Made by a program: the position numbers and the translations under genes | Source: Asterias rubens | Taxonomy: Eukaryota > Echinodermata > Asteroidea > Forcipulatida > Asteriidae | Assembly (NCBI RefSeq): GCF_902459465.1 | Contig: NC_047080.1 | Location: forward strand, 6,177,214-6,241,213 | Reading direction: 5' to 3' | DNA length: 64,000 nucleotides | In this document: piece by piece, positions 25,101 to 33,429 of the stretch | How positions within the stretch are numbered: the stretch's first letter is position 1 | Layout: every line of letters starts with the position of its first letter | The notes under the pieces: generated by a model | What the model saw: only the letters and a program-made list of their open reading frames with translations | Told to the model about the DNA's origin: nothing | The model's database searches: none

Positions 25101-28100
25101 GTTTAATCATGGTTTACAAGCAGACGAACAGTTCAAATAAGAAACAATTCTTCACCTGTTCCCTCGAACCCGTGTGTGCTTGTACAGTGCTGGAAATCGG
25201 CCAACGGTGGGAACGATCAAGGTGATGTACACCGGTGAACATCACTTGTCATGTTACCCGGCGGGCCGTGTGTTACGCGTAGCACGCATCTTTAGCCATG
25301 ATACATGCGTATTTGTTGCATGGCACGTGATTGGTTCTCGACCAATCAAACTTCACACATTGTACAGAGGTATAACATGTTGGGTTGTGTAAATGGGCCA
25401 TGACAATCCTAACTTCATTGGTCATAGAGCAGATAAAGCTTTCATTGTAGCCAGGTACTGTAGGTAGTAACATCGATTACAAAAACAATTTGCAATTAGA
25501 AGGCATTTGTTCAATGTGAGCATGTCCCACATTGTTTTGACTGTCTTCTACTGCATTCATGTGTCACTGTCATCAATACATTGTACACATTCTTGAACAA
25601 TTAAACAACAAATGAGTAAACCAATTTCCAGATATTGAACATTTACTTTCAAGAATACTTACGTTGTACCATAGCAACCACCCAAAACATTTGAGCAGAT
25701 AACAAAGAATTTATCTGTATCAATGGCACAGCCTGGACCCACGAACTTCTCCCACCAACCAGGGGTTGGGTTTTCCTACAAGAAAACAATATTTTGTGTC
25801 AATGAATATTCAGACTGCGTTAACATTATGTCAGAGATGCCAGGTTTAGGGACCAGCCAGGCATGGCATTTTTCATCCCCTCCCCTGTAATTTTCATTTT
25901 TGATTTTGTTTTTTTAGGCCATTTATTTTTATATGGAATCAGTGTCAGCTGAATCTGCTGAGAGCAAACCTGCAAATTTGCGCTCTGTTTGTATGATTTG
26001 ATGCTTTGAAAAAACTATGCTATCTAAAGATTGGGTAAATTTTGTACAAAATTTACTTTGTTGTTTTTAAGAACACATGCTCTTCATTAAACAAAAAAAT
26101 CTACTTGACTCAATGAACTTTTAGTTTTGACTTGTACATTATTAAGGGAATAAAAGGGTAGCCGGCAGGGTGGCCCGTGCGATAAAGGCCCGAGCCGAAG
26201 GCGAGGCCTTTATCGCACGGGCCAAAACACTGTACAAGGTTTAAAACAGATGTTTAAGAACGAGCCACTACTCTTTTATTCCCATTCATATGCCCTTTTG
26301 TTTAAAATATTAAAAACAATACATTACAGTCACCTTGACAGTTGAAAATTCAATGTTTGAAATATTTTTTTCAAAAACTTTGTGAAGAGACTGTTGCGCA
26401 TGGGTTGTGTGTACACGCGCGCGCTTAGCAATAGATTATGCGCTGTGACTAATAGCTTTGAATTGCATTCCGCATGATATCTTGCGCGCCTGACACGCGG
26501 GAGCCAGCCGGTTATAAATACTGGTCATTATCGACCGTTTAAACACCCCCACGTGACGCGCTCTCCACCAATAGGAGTAGAGAAACTGTCTGGGGTATTT
26601 ATGAATATTTTATTGTATCTAAAGGCTATGAGTTTTGTATTTTTTTTTTTTTTTAATAGAATGCAAGTTGTCTGATGGATATGCGGAACTCATTATTTTA
26701 AGCTAGCTTTCCACTTACCTTATGACTTTTCACGTGGGAGCTGGCAGACATTCCGGTGTTTATGATGACTACATTACTTCTCTCTTGATTGAGTTCACCC
26801 CAAGTTTCATACGCAATGCTAAGTTGAGGCAGGACACCACTGTTATAGTTCAGATGAAATGGTTCATTTAACTGAAATTCTTTATATCCTGAGCTGATCT
26901 TGTGGTACTCTGGCTCTGGGCCTGCTGAAGGTCTGTAAAGCAAGTTAAACCATAAAACATGTAAAAGCTAGCCTCAGTGTTATCGAGATCTGGATGGCTG
27001 AAACTTAGACCTGTATTGGCTTGGCATCCAAGACTAGGACCAGGTTCTATTAAAGACCCAATGTTACAATGACATCTATAGACCTGTATGAGCCTTGATA
27101 TTGCTTTGCAATGAGTCCTCTAGAACTAGTCACTAGTCAGTAATCACTTTTACATGAGATATTTGGTGACCTTTTTCTTCAAGTGTGCTAATAACACATT
27201 GTGAGCTTGCTCATCAGAATACATTGTGAGCTTGCTCTGAATACATTGTGTAGGAAACTGGACCCTGAACATGCTTAAGGAGTGTAAATCAGATCTGAGA
27301 ATGTGAAAAATACACATCATGTAGTGCCTCAAGGTAAATTATTTTACAGGTACGGCATTTGAGGATACACTTGTTTGCTTTTTCTCAAGAAAAGATTAAT
27401 TTATTGCCAACTCAAATGATTGTCAAGAAATTTCCTCCATGGTCAAAGTAAGAGCAAAGTCTTTGCTCACTGTCTATAGAAGTTGTTTCAAGCTGTTTCC
27501 TGTAAAATATAACTATCAGATAAGTTTTTTCAATGTTTTACCTTTAAACAAGGTGATGTCCGTAGTTGATTGGTATTAACACAAAATAATTAAACACATG
27601 GGAACAAATATCCCCAAGTTTGCTTCCAAAAAGGCTTCCAAATATACATGTACATGTAGATGTACATGTACGCACACACACATGTTGCACTGAACCCTGT
27701 TGAGCGCACCCTTCTGAGTCCATCACAAGAACACAAGAAAGTGTGGGTTATATTCTTGGGTAAGACACTATAGCAATGGGCAAGACAAGAAGTAACATCC
27801 AGGAGTAATGGGTATACGTGTACAAATGTACATGTAAGGGTACAATTTGTGATCCATTCTTTTGTATAAAATGGTCGCACCCTTCTGAGTCCATCACAAG
27901 AAAAAACATCTCAAAATATTACAATATTTGTATTCCTTTTGAAGACATTTTGTGCGCATTTTATGCAGGTACCAGAAACTAAAACTTAATAAGGGAATCA
28001 ATGTGTGGTGAAGAAGTTTTCAACTACATGTAGTAGTTTAAACCCAACGAGGCCTGGTTCTTGATAATTTTACCGAGACGAAGTCAAGGTAAATTATCAA

Positions 28101-29646
28101 GAACCAGGCCTCGGCAGGTTTAAACCACTTAGTTAAAAACCGATTCAACACACTTTGATTCCCATTCATAATACCTTTTCGATAAAAAAACATTGATCCA
28201 GCACTTTTTGGTCAAAAAGTAAAAATAAATGCAAAAATTTAAATTGTTCAATGATTTTTTTCAATGCAACACCCCTCCAGCTATGAAATGGTAAGGCCCT
28301 CGGGTAAACAATTCCTTACAGTATAAGGGAATGCTGTGAGCGTCGAGCACAACGTGATGTGGCACAACTGTCCCGGCCGTTGCTCTCGACCAATAAGAAT
28401 GAAGAAACTGTCTTATAAGCACAGGTGCAAGGTTGCGTTTCCACCCACGTTTCAACACTTTTTACTGGTCATTAACAAAGGTTTATACACAACCACGTGA
28501 CGCGCTCTCCACCACTAGGAATAGCGAAACTGTCTGAGGTATTTATGAATTTTAGTTAAAAGACCTTCAAATGTATCTTGATCAATTCATCCAGGCATCA
28601 TTTTTCAATGTTTTTTTTTTAACAAGCAAACCAATTCACTTATGACTTCATTTCACGATCTTCACAGTGCTTGTATTGTACATCATGGACAACAGAGGGC
28701 GCTTTCCTGCATTTGGAACTGTTTTTGCCATACGGCTATATAAAATAGCATTGGTCGTGTTGACGGTGAGTTGACCAACACAAGCGAATCGACTGTGAAT
28801 ATTCATGCACGTGTATAGTGATGATTGTGAACGCATTGGAATACAAATAGCGGCACCAGTTTTTTCCTCCATGGGTTTTTAGAGATCGCAATTCCAATCG
28901 ATTGAGGTACAAATATTATTTAATTGCTTCAGAGCCAGTGATGTAAAACAAAAAAAATATTACGTTTTCTGTTTCATGGAATATGGATGTAATGTTAATT
29001 CAGTAATTTACATCAAGGCGGTTTGAATAAAATTTATCTAATTTACGCAGTCCATTTTTTTTTTTTTTAACTACACAACAGTCATGTTTTGTTGGTCTTG
29101 TCTTCGTCCTTGCGGTAAAACTGTTTTTAGCGTGCGATTGAGCCATTTTTGTCCCCTTCTGAAGGGTACTTTCACGATATATCGTCATATCGGCGATATT
29201 TACCTGACGATATATCGCCAGTCAAAATTTTCGATATCGTCCAGGATTATTACGACCAGGAAAAAGTGTACTTACAACCTAGACAAACAAGGAAAATCAG
29301 TCTCCAGTCCCTTGAACATCAACTCCTTATCATAATTAGGAAGATCCAACTGAGGTAATGTAATGCTGGTTGCTGCCTCCTTGGATGTATCTACTGACTG
29401 CTTTGTGCTGTCATGTTTGACATCATTCCTACATGTAGAGGTGACAAGCCTTAGCTGTTCAAACCTTGTTCTATTTAGTTTTAAAGAATCCAAGAGAGTT
29501 GTCCTTGTACATGTAGCTGTTCTTAACAAAGGCTGCCAAAGAAACAGTGGTAGTGCTGCCATTGTATGCATGGTCTTTGATGTCAACAGTGTGTGCTGAA
29601 GCAGCTGTAGTCTGCTCAATGTTCCAGCAAACATTGTAGATGTCAT
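12154..29646 (-). CDS. MetX/CysA-family serine/homoserine O-acyltransferase, complete nine-exon gene
   Basis: Joining 29646-29276, 26932-26719, 25775-25663, 23624-23504, 23147-23068, 22599-22450, 20787-20607, 17904-17751 and 12266-12154 gives 1497 nt, 498 aa, with all intron phases agreeing. Residues 1-90 are rich in R, T and L with few acidic residues, a mitochondrial-type leader. The alpha/beta-hydrolase motifs follow in order: [62 protein letters not shown] (nucleophile Ser281), [21 protein letters not shown] (Asp443) and YGHDTFL (His477). The family moves an acyl group from acyl-CoA to L-serine or L-homoserine. The TDFPCL and GWWE motifs resemble fungal CysA-type serine O-acetyltransferases, but the substrate cannot be settled from sequence. 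The final residues (VRCIGA) assume no further splicing at AAG|GTACGG. Confidence 0.93.
12400..13854. other. 5' part of the last-intron sequence without genes
   Basis: AT-rich intronic DNA. It contains two direct copies of a 31-bp block (AAATGTAACATAAAAAAGGG...) at about 12970-13031 and a poly(A) run at about 13087-13115 followed by two copies of ACGTGTCCG(G/T)ATTTTGGGCA. No gene seen. Confidence 0.5.
13855..16680. repeat. Satellite array, 83-bp unit derived from acyltransferase exon 8 and its 5' splice site
   Basis: About 34 units with an 83-bp period (for example GAGTAAGC at 14095 and 14178), with 85-89 bp variants containing TGCATAAC or ACATGTAAC. Read on the minus strand, each unit contains the last 39 nt of exon 8 (CTCAACAAAGACAG...GAGTCAG) followed by GTAAGTG or GTCAGTG, then about 44 nt of intron-like sequence (ACAAGCCCAATCTATGAC...GGCCAGTG). 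It fills the intron between exons 8 and 9. Two more units lie at 17679-17790, joined directly to exon 8; the LINE at 16685-17678 separates them from the main block. Confidence 0.97.
16685..17678 (+). mobile_element. 5'-truncated LINE inserted in the satellite
   Basis: An uninterrupted frame from about 16690 to 17568 encodes the RT C-terminal half: [22 protein letters not shown] (intact YADD), [47 protein letters not shown], then SFHFAPHTW-type tail residues. The 3' UTR ends in a (TATG)n tail at about 17655-17678. Satellite sequence resumes immediately on both sides, so it inserted after the array formed. The open frame suggests a recent copy. Confidence 0.92.
17751..17904 (-). CDS. Acyltransferase exon 8
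   Basis: The acceptor TTATTGCAG precedes GCCATGG. It encodes [31 protein letters not shown] (catalytic Asp443) and [13 protein letters not shown], ending in CAG|GTCAGT. The last 39 nt and the splice donor are the source of the 83-bp satellite that follows at once in the intron. Confidence 0.95.
18215..18497. repeat. Tandem array of seven 40-bp units
   Basis: The unit is CTGTGTGCACAGTGGTCAAG plus ATTGGATGTGCAGCTGCCCA, almost unchanged in each copy. It lies in the acyltransferase intron between exons 7 and 8. The unit has no stop in any plus-strand frame, so long ORFs appear there by chance. Confidence 0.97.
18500..19620. other. Acyltransferase intron 7, unannotated part
   Basis: No exon or convincing repeat boundary seen. 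About 18604-19180 on the minus strand has short frames with translated fragments that look like a decayed retroelement (such as [17 protein letters not shown]), too weak to name. Confidence 0.35.
19630..20008 (+). repeat. MITE, AGGCAGTGGACACT family
   Basis: It begins with GACATTGGACACTAATGGTAA, contains CCAGTCTTTTCACTTGGTG and GCTTTCAGGATGCTTGATT, and ends in TTGTCCACTGCCT+TTAA (20005-20008). It lies in acyltransferase intron 7. Confidence 0.88.
20607..20787 (-). CDS. Acyltransferase exon 7
   Basis: The acceptor GGATATAG precedes AGAGTTGGG. It encodes [19 protein letters not shown] and [20 protein letters not shown], ending [10 protein letters not shown] at [18 protein letters not shown] and [10 protein letters not shown] are typical lid-region motifs of CysA-type members of the family. 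Confidence 0.95.
21049..21793. repeat. Non-autonomous DNA transposon with AGGTGGATTAAGGA termini
   Basis: The left end AGGTGGATTAAGGAAAAGAT is inverted at the right end (TTGTCCTTAATCCACCT), with CATGACACGG/CCGTGTCACG also paired. Inside, a block of about 105 bp occurs twice (about 21431-21534 and 21597-21705; AGGTCAAGGTCATTGCAATT). No transposase is present. Confidence 0.75.
22450..22599 (-). CDS. Acyltransferase exon 6
   Basis: The acceptor ACAACAG precedes AGCTATTTG. It encodes [37 protein letters not shown] and MGMKLAR, ending GCAAG|GTAAAC. The MTDPNWxxGxYY motif is diagnostic of MetX-type acyltransferases. Confidence 0.95.
23068..23147 (-). CDS. Acyltransferase exon 5 (nucleophile elbow)
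   Basis: The acceptor ATTTTCAG precedes GTTTATGCG. It encodes [20 protein letters not shown] and YPDRVG, ending CAG|GTAAGA. GSSLGG is the nucleophile elbow with Ser281. Confidence 0.95.
23504..23624 (-). CDS. Acyltransferase exon 4
   Basis: The acceptor TTCACCAG precedes AGGACCATC. It encodes [40 protein letters not shown] and ends ACACAAG|GTCAGT. GPSSxNPxTGxPYGxxFP is a strongly conserved family block. Confidence 0.95.
23985..24205. repeat. Pair of inverted tRNA-like SINE heads
   Basis: On the plus strand about 24098-24180 resembles a tRNA: A-box-like GGTCTAATGGTAAGAC, then B-box-like GGGTTTGAATCCC. A similar head lies on the minus strand at about 23995-24065 (GGATTTGAATCC, GTCTTACCACTAGACC as read on plus). 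They lie in acyltransferase intron 3. There is no intact tRNA fold, so these are taken as SINEs. Confidence 0.65.
24901..25035. repeat. Foldback repeat
   Basis: ACAATTGTTGCATGCTGTGA on the left pairs with TCACAGCGTGCAACAATTGT on the right; the inner TTTTGTACACCC/GGGTGTACAAAA pair extends the hairpin. It lies in the intron between acyltransferase exons 3 and 4. Confidence 0.8.
25663..25775 (-). CDS. Acyltransferase exon 3
   Basis: The acceptor TTGTAG precedes GAAAACCCAACC. It encodes [37 protein letters not shown] and ends ACAAC|GTAAGT. The GWWExFxGPGxxIDT block is the signature of CysA-type serine O-acetyltransferases. Confidence 0.96.
26143..26612. repeat. Foldback-headed repeat, AAGGGAATAAAAG family
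   Basis: A palindromic head (AAGGGAATAAAAGGGTAGCC ... CTACTCTTTTATTCCC, with inner GTGCGATAAAGGCC/GGCCTTTATCGCAC) is followed by a tail ending GTGACGCGCTCTCCACCAAT...GTATTTATGAAT. Related heads lie at 27990-28165 and 52613-52985; related tails at 28145-28560 and 41172-41570. Confidence 0.7.
26719..26932 (-). CDS. Acyltransferase exon 2
   Basis: The acceptor CTTTACAG precedes ACCTTCAGC. It encodes [38 protein letters not shown] and [18 protein letters not shown], ending CATAAG|GTAAGT. AYETWG is the most conserved motif of the MetX family. Confidence 0.96.
27990..28560. repeat. Foldback-headed repeat, second copy
   Basis: The head palindrome (GGCCTGGTTCTTGATAATTT ... AAATTATCAAGAACCAGGCC) lies at about 28050-28112, within flanking arms GGGAATCAATGTGTGG and CACACTTTGATTCCC. 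The tail to 28560 is present in inverted orientation at 41172-41570. It lies in acyltransferase intron 1. Confidence 0.8.
29276..29646 (-). CDS. Acyltransferase exon 1 of the coding region, mitochondrial-type leader
   Basis: It starts [20 protein letters not shown]. The first 60 residues contain R and K, many T, S and L, and almost no acidic residues, as expected for a mitochondrial targeting peptide. It ends TDFPCLSRL at AGGTT|GTAAGT (phase 2), which joins exon 2 in frame. The acceptor TTTTCGTAG just upstream (exon boundary 29659) indicates a spliced 5' UTR. Methionines at residues 5 and 26 are alternative starts. Confidence 0.85.
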
Positions 29647-29969
29647 TCAACTGTCATTCCTACGAAAATGGTAAATAGAAATCAATACAAAAATCATCAA
29701 GGCAAAAACTGCATGTAAAACTATTATGTAGTTAATCTATTATATTAAGATTTTTATCTAAATTTCAAACAAAATACTTTGACCATGAAGAATTAAATCT
29801 TATTAACTCCTGTAGATTCCATCATCCAAATATTAAACCCTACCACCAACTGTATGAATTTGTCTCATATTGAATTAATATGATATGAATAAAGAAACCT
29901 ACATGTACATGTATGTACGAGATTAAAAACTCTCTTTCAAAAATACATCACTTGCAGGGATGCATGAGT

Positions 29970-30327
29970 AATGTAGGTTTATCTCAACATATGCAAAAAA
30001 TACCAAGCCTGTCAGAGTTTGAGCTCAATTGGTCGTTGAGGTTGCGAGAGAAATATGAAAGAAAAAAACACCCTGGTCACACCATAGAGAAAGAAGTTGT
30101 GTGCTTTCAGCTGCTTGATTTCAGGACCTCAAAATCTATATCTGAGGTCAAAAAATCGTATTTAAATATTTTAGTGGAAAATTATTTCCTTCTCAAAAAC
30201 CACATTACTTCAGTGGGAGCCATTTCTCACAATGTTTTATACTACAGCAGCTCTCCATTGCTTGTTACCAGGTAGGTTTTTATGCTTACTTGTGAGTAAT
30301 TACCAACATTAGTGTCAAGTGCTCTAA
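29970..30327 (+). repeat. MITE, AGGCAGTGGACACT family, diverged
   Basis: It contains the family core (TTTGAGCTCAATTGGTCGT, GTTGTGTGCTTTCAG, CTTCTCAAAAACCACATTAC) and ends ACCAACATTAGTGTCAAG, more diverged than other copies. It lies in the inferred 5' UTR intron. Confidence 0.75.
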
Positions 30328-30714
30328 ACTTCTTTTGAATCTTTACCCTTGTTTGCCTATTTCTCTTGCTACATTTGTAGCTTGTTGGAGTGTAAACACC
30401 TACATATGTATACATGACTTATCTACAGTACATAGGCCTACATGACATAACATTGTGTACATTAAATACAATTAATTTCGTTTATTGAAACTTTAATCTA
30501 AGAAAAGTGTTGAGTCATCGTCCTGCCTATATATAACCATGCAGGATGATGACTCAACACTTTTATTTTGATATACTGTGTAAAAGACAAGTACTGTAGT
30601 AGACCTTTTGAAGCAGGTTTTAAAATGTTTGCATTCTCAGGGGGGGTTGATTTCACAAAGAGTTTCCACTATTCTTATCGCGAGTTTAGGGCGAGTTACT
30701 TATAATCCTTCATA

Positions 30715-31760
30715 ATAACTTCAGTTCTGGCTGGCTAACGGTCGTAAAACTTTCACCCATCAACGCTGATTTGAAAAACGTGTAGCGTTAATACACCTAT
30801 CAATTGTAAGGCGCACTACTTGACCCCCGGGGAGGGTGCGTCACTGTCCACATGTGAGTCGGATGCGTGTCCAAAGACCCACCCTGAGTCAAAAAATTAA
30901 CACACTTGTTGAAGATTTGGACGGTCCTCCGAACGATTTTTTTACTAACCAATCGCGTAAAACGACGCACCACGGACGGACATTACCGACCACATAAAAT
31001 CTCTTGTAAACTACACAGGCGCAGTGAATACCAAGTAATTCAACCTTACACCTACGAGAGCGAGTTTCGCGGTTTTGCAAGTGCATGCACGATTTGAGGT
31101 GTTCGAGGTTGTACCGCTTGATTACCGAGACGAGCGGTTCCCAGCGCACTAGCTATTAAAACACACAGAAAACAGAGAGGGGCCCGAATACCCACAATTC
31201 ATAGCACAGCGCGCACACGATGGTGCGCAATCTTCAAATTGCTCGATACACAATTGGAACTGCCTGTTCTGCATGGCGCAAGTTATAAATTGCGCAAAAA
31301 ATTGTTGCGGGAAATTTGTTGATTGCGCTCCACAGATGAGCGACAGCAGATGCGTGTTTTGCTGCAAAATTAACGATCGCAATCACGCTCGCGGCTAATT
31401 AAATCGAGCAAAACACAGTTTGTGGCATTGAAAGGTTGGAATTTCTCCAAATACCAACATCATACGAAGGCAGGGAGGGGAAGGGGAAGTTGGCTTCATT
31501 ATTGATTCTCCACTAAATAAACAAAATACATGTTGAAATGGACATCGACGGAACATGACGTACCTCGACACACCTCTTAAAGATTTTTGACTGACAACTA
31601 TTGGTTTTTGACGTACCCGCCGTCACTTTTTTGAGAGTAAAGATGCAGACTTGACACACCCTCCCCGGGGGTCAAGTAGTGCGTCTTACAATTGATAGGT
31701 GTATAAGGAGACCCTAAATATGAGACCCCTATAAAAAAAAAAGGCTCACAGGGGAGCCTT
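30715..31760. repeat. Repeat interrupted by a Harbinger-like insertion
   Basis: 30715-30791 (CTTCAGTTCTGG...GTAGCGTTAA) and 31704-31760 (TAAGGAGACCC...AGGGGAGCC) are the two halves of one repeat. An unbroken copy is at 34449-34568. The inserted element is 30792-31703. Confidence 0.85.
30792..31703. mobile_element. Non-autonomous Harbinger-like DNA transposon, TAA target duplication
   Basis: Terminal inverted repeats of about 47 bp: TACACCTATCAATTGTAAGG... on the left and ...CTTACAATTGATAGGTGTA on the right, including CACTACTTGACCCCCGGGG. It is flanked by TAA on both sides; the related uninterrupted repeat at 34449-34568 has TAA once. A 3-bp TAA duplication is typical of PIF/Harbinger elements. 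No transposase is encoded in the 912 bp. Confidence 0.85.
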
Positions 31761-31779
31761 ATTATATCGTAGCGTCACA

Positions 31780-32750
31780 TGTTATCGACCCTCATTATGT
31801 TTTCGGTCCCCAACTTTGATTCCCGTTTACCGCGAGATTGTGCAAGCTGCACCGGTGACAGAAGCTATGCAGTTTACTCACGGTCTGTATTTTCATCAGG
31901 CTTGATCATGCTGAGAATAAAGTTTTCTGTCGTTGGTTATGCTCAAACATTTATAAAATGATTGATTTTTGGTACTAATCACTAGTGCATTAATATGCCA
32001 ACATTCAGATGAGTCAAAGAAACATCGTCCAACCTCGAAAGTTCAAAACAAAATTACTATCTGCTAGATTGAGTTTCATTCTGCTTTAGTCACTAGATGG
32101 ATCACGTGAGGTGGTTACTATTTGGGATTCAATGGTGTGCAAATGTGGGGAAAATATTAAAATACTTTAAGTGAAAATGACAACAATTTTTTTTGTTGAT
32201 TTACTGCATACTGTTATAAATTCTGATTAAGCGTTATAAATGTTAAGTCTATGTTAAAGAGAAAATATCATAGATTGGTTTCTTATCTCCTGAAACCAAA
32301 CATTACTGGTCTAAATTGGGGGAAAACGGATTGTTATGAAGTGTGTGTGCTTCAGGGGGGGGGGTGTTTTACTTTCATGCCTTATGATATCTCTGGATTC
32401 TAATATAGTAGCCATTGCCTTAGGACAAAAATGTAATTAAATTTGTTAAGTAGGTCTAGTAATTGAATAATGTTTTTGATTTATTTTGCACACCATACTA
32501 GCTTCTGAATATTCAATAAAATACCAACTAATGAAAAGGTGTGAAAACATATGACGTTGCTCCAACTGTCGAGTGTCGTGCATGCATGCCATAAAAATAA
32601 GCACTGTAAATGGCGGAACCAAAACTTTAAAAATTTCAACACAACCATGAAGTGTAAGTGTTATTGTTAAAAAATTGGGTAGATGATTTGAATTTTTTTT
32701 TTTTTTTTTTGATTGTGAAATTTTTTCCTGTTAGTTATCCTACTGAAAAC
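31780..32750. other. 5' UTR intron of the acyltransferase, unannotated
   Basis: AT-rich DNA with a G run (about 32355) and a T run (about 32695-32710). No coding frame, splice-supported exon or repeat ends seen. Confidence 0.45.
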
Positions 32751-32816
32751 ACATGACACCAGGATTGAGTTGAGTTGAGGATAGTTTCTAGAATAGAAGT
32801 AACAGTAAACACCTAC

Positions 32817-32907
32817 CTGACATGGACAAAGATTAAATGTTGTTAACTTAAGGTTCTCACTATAAACTTGAGGCGTGAAGTTGTATTTTGGAGAAGCTGT
32901 ATCAGCT
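32817..32907 (-). other. Candidate 5' UTR exon of the acyltransferase
   Basis: On the minus strand the exon ends CCATGTCAG|GTAGGT, a good donor in the right place and orientation for the acceptor at 29660. A pyrimidine-rich stretch ending TTTTAG|CTGATAC at 32908 could be its acceptor, or the exon could simply start farther upstream. Spliced to 29659 it would contain a short upstream ORF (ATG at 32823) whose TGA overlaps the main ATG. Confidence 0.4.
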
Positions 32908-33291
32908 AAAAGAGAGAAAGCCGAGAAAAGAATGAACCCAGTGCAGAGGGTTCGAGGCAGAGGGAGTCGAGAAACTCTGTCAGCTGTTGTTCCGCTATAT
33001 AGCTGCCTGTGTGAAATGATTGCAAGGTCAAAGGCCGGCCTGATCTAGACTTGACTCAAGTCCCAATTCCCCAATCCGTACCATCATCAGAAAACTATTT
33101 TTTGTGATGCTTTCCGGTGTTCCGCTCACGCGCGCGGGATCGACGCGTTTTTTTTTTTTTTTTTAGCTAGCGGGAAAAATCGCGCCATTTACGGCGGATG
33201 GTTAAGGACCTGTCGCACTAGAACGGCACTTGAATATCAAGTCTAGCTCCGCTCCAACATTCAGAAACAATAATTTTGCGGTCGATTCAAA
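32908..33291. promoter_or_regulatory. Putative bidirectional promoter, acyltransferase and SURF2
   Basis: The region between the divergent genes is CpG-rich compared with its surroundings, lacks an obvious TATA box, and contains AGCGGGAAAAATCGCGCC (E2F-like) at about 33168-33185. AAAATGGCGGCG at 33289-33300 matches the YY1 consensus and includes the SURF2 start codon. In mammals SURF2 is also transcribed from a bidirectional, YY1-regulated promoter, there shared with SURF1. Confidence 0.55.
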
Positions 33292-33429
33292 ATGGCGGCG
33301 CCCAGCAAAACAACTTCTGAAGCACATGGTCATGATGATGGTGATTTACATCATTTAATGACACTTTCAAAAGACGTACAAATGTTCCTGAGGATGCACC
33401 CTTCATTGAGTTTTATCGGGACTGGGAAG
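33292..33429 (+). CDS. SURF2: SURF2 exon 1
   Basis: It starts MAAPSKTTSEAHGHDDG and contains SKDVQMFLRMHPSLSFIGTG, ending AAG|GTAATC in phase 0. The ATG lies inside a YY1-like motif. An N-terminal His/Asp-rich stretch is longer than in the human protein. Confidence 0.93.

Noticed and set aside
28648..28872. 74-codon minus-strand ORF
   Set aside because: No recognisable motifs or splice signals, and it lies inside the inferred 5' UTR intron of the acyltransferase.
32817..33060. Long open minus-strand frame upstream of the acyltransferase leader as an N-terminal coding exon
   Set aside because: The frame is open for about 75 codons but has no ATG, and spliced to 29659 it meets TGA immediately. 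A 5' UTR is more likely.
32817..33291. SURF1 as the divergent partner of SURF2
   Set aside because: No SURF1-type motifs (such as the GTWQ region) were seen on the minus strand here; the next coding exon on that strand is the acyltransferase leader.
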